A stretch of DNA of 11,570 nucleotides from positions 1-11,570 of the forward strand of contig CAZCLE010000036.1 in NCBI GenBank assembly GCA_964499445.1, written 5' to 3'. Numbering within the stretch: position 1 is the stretch's first letter; each line of letters begins with the position of its first letter. This DNA is from GCA-2688105 sp964499445. Its GTDB lineage: Bacteria; Chloroflexota; Dehalococcoidia; Dehalococcoidales; GCA-2688105. A program made the position numbers and the translations under genes. Positions 7,484 to 11,570 of this stretch are shown in pieces. The notes beneath the pieces were generated by a model, which searched no databases, was not told the DNA's origin, and was given only the letters and a program-made list of their open reading frames with translations.

Positions 7484-7657
7484 ATGAGAACTTACATACT
7501 ATATGGTTTCGGTTTCCTGTTCTGCATTGCCGGTATAGCCTATCTCGCTGCGGAGTATGTGAAATACCTGTCCGAGCCGGGGAAGCTGGCTTGCCTCATG
7601 CTGGTGGTGGGCATGTTTGGTTCCCTGGGGAAATACTTTGAGGAAAGAGGCTGGTAG
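7484..7657 (+). CDS. 57-residue two-helix membrane protein
   Basis: A short frame opening MRTYILYGFGFLFCIAG and ending KYFEERGW. Hydrophobic segments at about 4-22 and 36-50 are joined by a short polar loop (EYVKYLSEPGK). It begins 20 bases after the preceding membrane-protein gene and ends five bases before the next, the spacing expected of a real operon member. The ribosome site is weak (GAGAG about a dozen bases upstream). Function unknown. It could be a small partner of the flanking membrane proteins. Confidence 0.65.
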   Translation: MRTYILYGFGFLFCIAGIAYLAAEYVKYLSEPGKLACLMLVVGMFGSLGKYFEERGW

Positions 7658-7662
7658 TTGAG

Positions 7663-7914
7663 ATGTTAATCGCTATTGCCGTACTGTTATCGCTGGCTTT
7701 TATCGGCTGGCTAATCTGGCGGGCAGTCAAGAAAAAGCCAGTTAAAGCCCACTCCGTGATGTATGGGCTGTCCATTCTGGCGGGCATATATACCCTGGCC
7801 TTCTTCCTCAGTATGGACATAGATTTAATCATTAGGGTGATAGTCTGTATTGTGCTGGGTATCTTTTTAATCTTCCTGGCGGCTTATCTCCAACGTCGTC
7901 GGCAAACCATCTAA
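7663..7914 (+). CDS. 83-residue membrane protein, probably three helices
   Basis: Hydrophobic segments at about 2-20, 33-51 and 53-75, with a basic loop KKKPVKAH (23-30) after the first and a basic C-terminus QRRRQTI, which predicts cytoplasmic placement of both. No motif indicates a function. It starts five bases after the 57-residue gene, with AGAGG about 12 bases upstream inside that gene, so it is likely coupled to it. The following alkyltransferase frame abuts its stop codon. Confidence 0.75.
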   Translation: MLIAIAVLLSLAFIGWLIWRAVKKKPVKAHSVMYGLSILAGIYTLAFFLSMDIDLIIRVIVCIVLGIFLIFLAAYLQRRRQTI

Positions 7915-8529
7915 TTGGTCAAGCCGGCGCCCCTAGCTATAACCACAGCCTCTGTAGTCCAAAATAAAGGCAAGAAACTGGTGGAAAGGCAGTCTACCAC
8001 TACCCGGGGTGATACTGCGCCCGGAGAGCTAAAATACACCGCTTGCCGTACCAATAAGGGTTGGATAGGAATTTTGGGCTCGGCAAAGGGGCTGCTGGTC
8101 ACCACTTTACCCCAGCCCTCAGTTCAAGAAGCGCGCCAGCTACTGGGTGCCAGGGTAAACTATGCCACCTGGTCTCCCCGCTGGTTTGAGGACTTAATGG
8201 AACGCCTCAGGACTTACTTTGGCGGTTATCAGGTAGCCTTCCCCGATGAGCTTGACCTCTCCGGAGCCACCCCCTTTCAGCGCCAGGTGTGGGAGATAAC
8301 CAGGCTCATCCCTTATGGTAAGACCAGGAGCTACCTCTGGGTGGCGGAGCAGATTAAGCGACCCGGGGTGGCACGGGCGGTGGGACAGGCATTAAGCAGA
8401 AACCCTCTGCCTATTATCGTCCCCTGTCACCGGGTGGTAGCCAGCGATGGTAAACTCGGTGGCTTTAGTGGGGGAGTGGAGATGAAGGGGTATCTTCTCT
8501 CTCTGGAAGCCTCAGCCAGCATTCGGTAA
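7915..8529 (+). CDS. ogt: Methylated-DNA--protein-cysteine methyltransferase (O6-alkylguanine-DNA alkyltransferase)
   Basis: Repairs O6-alkylguanine by irreversible transfer of the alkyl group to a cysteine. The active site PCHRV (170-174, Cys171) is preceded by RAVGQALSRNPLPIIV, the usual recognition-helix and turn region, and followed by LGGFSGG. The helix-turn-helix domain spans about 118-198. An N-terminal domain of about 80 residues is present but diverged. The first 38 residues are unusual and low in conserved features, and the frame opens with TTG right at the preceding stop, without a clear ribosome site. GTG 7981, giving 182 residues, is a good alternative start with AAGG ten bases upstream. 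It converges with the chagasin-like gene three bases away. Confidence 0.9.
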   Translation: MVKPAPLAITTASVVQNKGKKLVERQSTTTRGDTAPGELKYTACRTNKGWIGILGSAKGLLVTTLPQPSVQEARQLLGARVNYATWSPRWFEDLMERLRTYFGGYQVAFPDELDLSGATPFQRQVWEITRLIPYGKTRSYLWVAEQIKRPGVARAVGQALSRNPLPIIVPCHRVVASDGKLGGFSGGVEMKGYLLSLEASASIR

Positions 8530-8532
8530 GGG

Positions 8533-8922
8533 TTACTTTATGCTAATGGTAAATACCTTTGTTGTATCCTGCGGGGTTGGCTCTTCCCACGGTCGCTTAT
8601 AGGCCAGGGTTATCTCAGTTTCACCTGCCTTCAGTGTCTTGAACCGGAAATACTCAATACCGCCGGCACCAACCACATCCTGTTCAGCCTCCTCGCCCGG
8701 CTTATATGTTTTTTCTACCAGCTCAAGCACGGTCTCATCGTAGCTTTCCTGCCAGCCATAGCCGGTGGTAGGATTAGAGCCGAGAGCGATAACAAACTCC
8801 TGATTAACGCCGATGCTTATGGCTTGCCCTGAATCAGTGTAGGTCTGAACCTCTCCAGCGCAGCCAGCTACCAGGGAGGTAGCTATCACTGCCACCGAAA
8901 CCAGTATTAAAAACCTTTCCAT
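8533..8922 (-). CDS. Chagasin-type (I42) cysteine peptidase inhibitor lipoprotein
   Basis: 129 residues. A hydrophobic signal (3-18) ends in the lipobox LVAGC (17-21), so the mature protein should start at Cys21, lipid-anchored outside the membrane. All three chagasin inhibitory loops are present: NPTTGY (50-55), GAGG (85-88) and RPWE (110-113). The family blocks papain-like cysteine peptidases by placing these loops in the active-site cleft. No papain-like peptidase is in the window, so the target is unknown. A strong ribosome site, AAGGAGGG, is a few bases before ATG 8922. It converges with ogt, leaving three bases between stops and no room for a terminator. Confidence 0.93.
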   Translation of the reverse strand: MERFLILVSVAVIATSLVAGCAGEVQTYTDSGQAISIGVNQEFVIALGSNPTTGYGWQESYDETVLELVEKTYKPGEEAEQDVVGAGGIEYFRFKTLKAGETEITLAYKRPWEEPTPQDTTKVFTISIK

Positions 8923-8935
8923 TAATCCCTCCTTT

Positions 8936-8949
8936 ATATATTAATATAT
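8936..8949. promoter_or_regulatory. 14-bp AT palindrome ahead of the inhibitor gene
   Basis: ATATATTAATATAT is a perfect palindrome in the leader of the chagasin-like gene, upstream of its ribosome site. A TATAAT box lies just upstream on the minus strand (about 8962-8957) but lacks a good -35. The palindrome could be a repressor site. AT-rich palindromes arise easily by chance, so confidence is low. Confidence 0.25.
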
Positions 8950-8989
8950 TCGTGATTATATACTTGATGCAAGGTAGCACGGGGGGCTA

Positions 8990-9181
8990 TTAAATCCAAA
9001 ACGGGGGAAAAAGAAGTGACAAGAAGCCTATTGCAAATACTACTACGCCAGCTATTCCCCTAATAATATCACCTCGAAAGTCACGTTTAGAGATTTTATT
9101 CACCACTGCGCTTACTGTGCCCTCTACGAGTATTATAAAGCCTGCAACGGCAACTGTTGTCCAGATAGTTTCGATTGTCAT
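8990..9181 (-). CDS. 63-residue two-helix membrane protein
   Basis: It opens MTIETIWTTVAV, with hydrophobic segments at about 5-27 and 40-60 separated by a basic linker NKISKRDFRGD (28-38); the end, LLFPPFWI, is aromatic. The start is ATG 9181, since AAGGAGGTG lies six bases upstream. A longer in-frame ATG at 9214 is excluded because the -10 box (9211-9206) lies downstream of it. Function unknown. Small bitopic and hairpin membrane proteins like this often regulate larger membrane complexes, or act as toxins, but nothing here decides. Expression should be strong, given the consensus promoter and ribosome site. Confidence 0.8.
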   Translation of the reverse strand: MTIETIWTTVAVAGFIILVEGTVSAVVNKISKRDFRGDIIRGIAGVVVFAIGFLSLLFPPFWI

Positions 9182-9205
9182 AAAAAACACCTCCTTATAG
9201 CGCTG

Positions 9206-9233
9206 ATTATACATCGGATAGAAAGGATGTCAA
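9206..9233 (-). promoter_or_regulatory. Full-consensus sigma-70 promoter
   Basis: On the minus strand, TTGACA (9233-9228) and TATAAT (9211-9206) both match consensus completely, with a 16-base spacer. The transcript would begin near 9199, directly ahead of the AAGGAGGTG ribosome site of the 63-residue membrane protein. Confidence 0.8.
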
Positions 9234-9268
9234 GAAATATGTTAAGTGGTAGAATAGGGGTTTTTTAT

Positions 9269-9297
9269 TTGACGCAATGCCAAGGGGGTGCTAAGCT
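9269..9297 (+). promoter_or_regulatory. Possible promoter of the zinc-ribbon/membrane protein pair
   Basis: TTGACG (9269-9274) has five of six consensus bases; TAAGCT (9292-9297), 17 bases on, is a weak -10. Some promoter is needed here because the neighbouring gene is divergent. Confidence 0.35.
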
Positions 9298-9301
9298 TTC
9301 A

Positions 9302-9317
9302 CCACCAATAATGGTGG
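9302..9317 (+). promoter_or_regulatory. Hairpin overlapping the ribosome site
   Basis: CCACCA-ATAA-TGGTGG can form a six-pair stem with a four-base loop. Its 3' arm runs into the GGGAGGGAG ribosome site ahead of ATG 9327. It might limit ribosome access. Short, and could be chance. Confidence 0.3.
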
Positions 9318-9326
9318 GAGGGAGCT

Positions 9327-9614
9327 ATGCCAGACAAGAAGGGAAAACTTAGCCCAGAAGAAAAAGAGAAGGTTAAGGAATGGCTAGAGGAAAAATGGAA
9401 AGCATCCAACCTGTGTCCAGTTTCGCACGACAACAATTGGGTAATCGGAGACTATACGGTCACACCTATAAATTTCAGTTCAACGGGGACTATTTTGGGT
9501 GGCCCGATATCCCCTCAAGTCATGTTGATTTGTTCTACATGTGGGTATACGCTTTACTTCAATGCAATGGTTATGGGGATATTTGCTTCGGGGGAGGCTT
9601 CCGATGGCAAATAA
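9327..9614 (+). CDS. Zinc-ribbon-like small protein
   Basis: 95 residues. A charged helix (about 9-27, SPEEKEKVKEWLEEKW) leads to a ribbon with CPVSH (30-34), a beta-rich middle ending in a Gly-rich turn (LGGPISP), and CSTCGYTLYFNA (69-80). The usual pattern in this kind of protein is CPxC plus CxxCGYT; here the second ligand of the first knuckle may be His34. Such proteins are widespread stand-alone hypotheticals and I cannot give a function. GGGAGGGAG lies two bases before the ATG. The next gene overlaps its end by 11 bases, so the two form a coupled pair. Confidence 0.75.
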   Translation: MPDKKGKLSPEEKEKVKEWLEEKWKASNLCPVSHDNNWVIGDYTVTPINFSSTGTILGGPISPQVMLICSTCGYTLYFNAMVMGIFASGEASDGK

Positions 9615-9990
9615 ACAGAAATCATCCCCAAGGAAACAGGAAGAACTTAACATTTTATCGGGCGGGGCTTTTGTTCGCCCCGTCACAACGGTGCGTGATA
9701 TGAAATGTTATCCTTTGAATGAAAATGAGATGCAGAGTATTACCCTACTCAATACAGCAACATCCCTCTTTGGCTCGTTGTCCTTGACATTTATCCTGCT
9801 TGCAATTGGGCTAAAAATTGATGCGATATTGGAGGGAATTTTAACAGAGGAGGCTAAACTGTTGGCTCAATACGGATTCTGGGTTTTTCTATTTCTGTCG
9901 GTTATATGCTTAGTAATTGCGCTAATCACATGGAAGTGCCGTAAGTCTACATTACAGCGCATTATTGGAGAAACCGAGGTTAAGGGTTAA
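9604..9990 (+). CDS. Two-helix membrane protein of unknown function
   Basis: 128 residues, starting MANKQKSSPRKQ. A basic, probably cytoplasmic N-terminus of about 45 residues is followed by membrane segments at about 47-70 and 88-111, with a short acidic loop between, and a basic tail. ATG 9604 was preferred over the upstream in-frame ATG 9541 because GGGGAGG (9591-9597) is six bases ahead of it. It overlaps the zinc-ribbon gene by 11 bases in another frame. Its last 11 bases overlap the stop end of a transposase remnant on the other strand, so its C-terminus may have been altered by an insertion. Confidence 0.7.
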   Translation: MANKQKSSPRKQEELNILSGGAFVRPVTTVRDMKCYPLNENEMQSITLLNTATSLFGSLSLTFILLAIGLKIDAILEGILTEEAKLLAQYGFWVFLFLSVICLVIALITWKCRKSTLQRIIGETEVKG

Positions 9991-10207
9991 TGAGTTCTTT
10001 ATATTCCAGATTATCAGAGTTAATGAGCTTTAATAGCGTATCCCTAAACAGATAGGGATTATCACGGTTATTAAACCGCCATTCTAATTCGTCTAGGTAG
10101 GCATCAAGATGTTTAGTAGAGATTTTATGATAAGAACCGATAACAGACCGCTTAAAGAGGCTCCAGACATTCTCAACAGTGTTGGTGTGGACATCGCCAC
10201 GAATATA
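9980..10207 (-). pseudogene. C-terminal remnant of an IS1595/ISXO2-like DDE transposase
   Basis: Read on the minus strand from TAT 10207, the frame gives 75 codons and a TAA stop at 9982-9980. It contains GDVHTNTVENVWSLFKR (4-20), the HTNxxEN segment with the catalytic-region Glu that typifies IS1595-family transposases, then GSYHKISTKHLDAYLDE (24-40) and WRFNNRDN (43-50). A TGA lies immediately upstream in frame, and I find no recognisable transposase sequence before it, so at least two thirds of the gene are gone. There is no start codon. The frame within the remnant is intact, suggesting a fairly recent loss. Confidence 0.85.
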
Positions 10208-10243
10208 TCAATCGGTTTGTATATTATAACGAGAATAATGGGA

Positions 10244-10266
10244 AAAGGTAAGGACAAATCCTTATC
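10244..10266 (-). terminator. Possible terminator after radC
   Basis: On the minus strand, GATAAGGA (10266-10259) can pair with TCCTTACC (10254-10247) over eight positions with one wobble, around a TTTG loop, followed by TTTT. It lies 20 bases past the radC stop. The T run is short, so this is tentative. Positions 10208-10243 show nothing else. Confidence 0.35.
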
Positions 10267-10285
10267 TCCTCTTTGCCCAGGGGTC

Positions 10286-11056
10286 TCAGGGGTGAAATAA
10301 TCCAGCCCGGTATAGTCTTCGTTTAGCCTCGGATACTCCCCCCATTTTAATTTTCAAGAAGTCCAGCTCGTATTGCTCAATGAGCCCTTCACCGGCGAAG
10401 CTAAAGTATCGGTCATTGCCGATTATGATATGGTCAAGGACTCTAATCCGCATAATAGCCCCGGCATAGACCAGGTCTCTAGTTACGTCTTTATCATTCT
10501 GGCTGGGCTCGGGGTCGCCGGCAGGGTGGTTATGGACAAAAATGAGGGAGACAGCATTGTATTTAATGGCACCCTCTATAACCTCACGAGGGGAGATAAC
10601 GCTGCTATTCACGGTGCCTTCAAAGAGGTCGACTGTTTCAATAATCTGATTTTGGCTATTTAGATAAATAACCTTAAATACCTCTTTCTTGAGGTCGCGC
10701 ATTGAGTGGTAGAGATAGTCAAAAATCTCCTGGGAGGATTTATAAATAGTCTTATCCATAATTTTTTGTTTAAGGAACTCTCTGGCTACTTCCTGCACCA
10801 GCTTGATACCAAAGACAGAATGGGGACCAATGCCTTCTATTTGCTGTAGTTCCTCGGGAGGAGCCTCCAGGACCCCTCTCAAGGTCTTAAATCTTTTAAT
10901 GGCTTCCTTTGCCTGCGGTTTACAGTCCTTGCGTGGTGAGCCCAGGGTCAGGAGCAATTCAATGATTTCATAGTCGTGGAAGCCCTTAAGACCCGACTTA
11001 ATGAACTTTTCCCGAAGCCTCTTTCGGTGCCCTAGTGGTAAATTATCTGCCGACAT
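10286..11056 (-). CDS. radC: RadC family (UPF0758) JAB/MPN domain protein
   Basis: 256 residues. The N-terminal part (about 8-95) is a RadC-type helical region with a helix-hairpin-helix, IEGIGPHS (73-80). The C-terminal JAB metalloprotease-like domain has FEGTVNSS (145-152) and the JAMM metal motif HNHPAGDPEPSQND (175-188), with His175, His177 and Asp188. The old DNA-repair assignment rests on a misplaced mutation, and the true role of the family is unsettled. A 25-residue C-terminal tail (VSEAKRRLYRAGLFHP at the end) extends beyond usual RadC length. ATG 11056 has GAGGGG ten bases upstream; an in-frame start at 11119 lacks support. Confidence 0.93.
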   Translation of the reverse strand: MSADNLPLGHRKRLREKFIKSGLKGFHDYEIIELLLTLGSPRKDCKPQAKEAIKRFKTLRGVLEAPPEELQQIEGIGPHSVFGIKLVQEVAREFLKQKIMDKTIYKSSQEIFDYLYHSMRDLKKEVFKVIYLNSQNQIIETVDLFEGTVNSSVISPREVIEGAIKYNAVSLIFVHNHPAGDPEPSQNDKDVTRDLVYAGAIMRIRVLDHIIIGNDRYFSFAGEGLIEQYELDFLKIKMGGVSEAKRRLYRAGLFHP

Positions 11057-11099
11057 TTTGGGCTTTCCCCTCAAATTAGTGTAAAAAGTTTTCTCCCAT

Positions 11100-11108
11100 A
11101 TTCTAGCA
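11100..11108 (-). promoter_or_regulatory. Possible extended -10 promoter of radC
   Basis: On the minus strand, TGCTAGAAT carries the TGn extension and a -10 with five of six consensus bases, about 30 bases upstream of the radC ribosome site. No good -35 is seen, which extended -10 promoters tolerate. Confidence 0.35.
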
Positions 11109-11193
11109 CTAAGGAGCAAAGTCTTCTACACTGAGGTTGTTTATCTACCTCACCCCTCTTTAAATTTTTATTAGGTAACCCTATCCCCTTTAT

Positions 11194-11220
11194 CCCCTTC
11201 CCCTTGATAAGGGGAAGGGG
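11194..11220. repeat. Perfect 12-bp inverted repeat (CCCCTT dimer)
   Basis: CCCCTTCCCCTT (11194-11205), loop GAT, AAGGGGAAGGGG (11209-11220). Each arm is itself a doubled CCCCTT unit, and a further CCCCTT lies just before (11185-11190). It has no T tract on either side, so it is not a standard terminator. It lies in the long leader region upstream of radC. Confidence 0.8.
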
Positions 11221-11250
11221 AAATAAAAAAGAGGGGCTTTGCGCCCCTCT
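11221..11250 (-). terminator. Intrinsic terminator formed by a palindromic repeat copy
   Basis: On the minus strand, AGAGGGGC and GCCCCTCT form eight perfect pairs around GCAAA, followed directly by TTTTTTATTT. The stem begins within the stop codon of the small frame at 11249-11440, so it would end that gene's transcript. The same palindrome recurs at 11541-11561 without the T tract. Confidence 0.6.
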
Positions 11251-11259
11251 AAAACTCCC
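11229..11259. repeat. 31-bp direct repeat, copy 1 (contains the palindrome)
   Basis: Positions 11229-11259 are identical to 11540-11570, in the same orientation, 311 bases apart. The repeat starts aagaggggctttgcgcccct and ends in actccc. It includes the AGAGGGGC/GCCCCTCT palindrome plus the last codons of the small minus-strand frame (Gly-Glu-Phe-stop). Confidence 0.9.
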
Positions 11260-11440
11260 CATATAAGAATATCTGGGGCTTCGCCCGCCTTTCAGCCGTT
11301 CTTGACTGCCTTATTTTTTTACTGAACGCTTTCTTTATCCTGTTATCATATTCAACATCCTGCCTTAACTCCCTGAACAATGGCCACTCAAAAAAATCAT
11401 CTTGTGTCATTTCTTCTTCTATGGCAGCCACTTTCTCCAC
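11249..11440 (-). CDS. Possible small basic/acidic protein in the repeat patch
   Basis: 63 residues from GTG 11440, opening MEKVAAIEEEMTQDDFFEWP and ending KPQIFLYGEF. It is highly charged, helix-prone and soluble. The composition looks like real protein and a terminator follows directly. Against it: no ribosome site before GTG 11440 or before the in-frame ATG at 11410. The open frame extends upstream without a stop to 11533, through a palindromic repeat, but that extension has no start codon. I recognise no family. It may be a decayed or repeat-borne reading frame. Confidence 0.35.
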   Translation of the reverse strand: MEKVAAIEEEMTQDDFFEWPLFRELRQDVEYDNRIKKAFSKKIRQSRTAERRAKPQIFLYGEF

Positions 11441-11450
11441 ATTTTTATAG

Positions 11451-11468
11451 AAGGGGCTAACGCCCCTT
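11451..11468. repeat. Variant of the palindromic repeat
   Basis: AAGGGGC-TAAC-GCCCCTT forms a perfect seven-pair stem. Its flank (ttaaacccccatat) matches that of the 11229 copy (ctaaaactccccatat) apart from small changes, so the two are related. It lies inside the extended minus-strand open frame. Confidence 0.75.
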
Positions 11469-11539
11469 AAACCCCCATATTGATGAACGGTCTTATTGCC
11501 AACTGTGTACTTCTTTAAGGGAGGGGGAACTTTCTATAT

Positions 11540-11570
11540 AAGAGGGGCTTTGCGCCCCTCTAAAACTCCC
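11540..11570. repeat. 31-bp direct repeat, copy 2, at the window edge
   Basis: Identical to 11229-11259; it may continue past the window. On the minus strand it would encode the same Gly-Glu-Phe-stop end for a reading frame lying outside the window. The palindrome here is followed by TTATATAG, not a T run. Confidence 0.9.

Noticed and set aside
10109..10300. 63-codon plus-strand open frame
   Set aside because: It runs antisense to the transposase remnant, and the minus-strand reading has a clear family signature. Its own sequence has no motif and no ribosome site.
10373..10663. 96-codon plus-strand open frame within radC
   Set aside because: It lies opposite the conserved JAB domain of radC, and the JAMM motif proves the minus-strand reading.
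11229..11570. Possible CRISPR array
   Set aside because: There are only two identical repeats, 311 bases apart, with a coding-like frame and a diverged palindrome between them. Spacers would be far too long and irregular, and no cas gene is present.

Overview
The window reads as a bacterial chromosome segment with dense housekeeping genes and accessory patches. Evidence for Bacteria: clear Shine-Dalgarno sites, sigma-70-type promoters, ribosomal protein L25, a long-form hibernation factor and a tRNA with encoded CCA. The gene mix (split transketolase, L25, ThpR, ComF and HPF in a row, many one- to three-helix membrane proteins) would suit Chloroflexota, perhaps Dehalococcoidia. That assignment is inference from style, not from a marker gene.

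Layout. 1-68: 3' part of tRNA-Leu(UAA). 171-2023 (minus): two-gene split transketolase with its own promoter and an intrinsic terminator facing the tRNA. 2166-2939 (minus): a visibly AT-rich stand-alone gene with a HEPN-type RNxxxH motif, the best defence/toxin candidate here. 3205-5348 (plus): rplY (L25), an amidohydrolase and thpR. A promoter at the end of thpR then starts a second plus-strand run of zinc-ribbon protein, comF and hpf (5392-6924). 6976-7914: three small membrane proteins, one of only 57 residues. 7915-8529: an O6-alkylguanine-DNA alkyltransferase, convergent with a chagasin-type lipoprotein inhibitor (8533-8922, minus).

8990-10285 is a looser, accessory-looking region. It holds a 63-residue membrane peptide behind a full-consensus promoter, a divergent pair of a zinc-ribbon protein and a two-helix membrane protein, and a 75-codon C-terminal remnant of an IS1595/ISXO2-like transposase touching the end of that pair. 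10286-11056 (minus) is radC. 11150-11570 is a patch of GC-rich palindromes with a 31-bp direct repeat and one possible small gene.

The plus-strand core (L25, ThpR, HPF) concerns ribosomes and RNA handling, with ComF in the same run. Ogt and RadC are DNA-maintenance types. No CRISPR array, intact insertion sequence, prophage or multi-gene defence island is visible. The least explained elements are the HEPN-like gene and the palindromic repeats at the right end.
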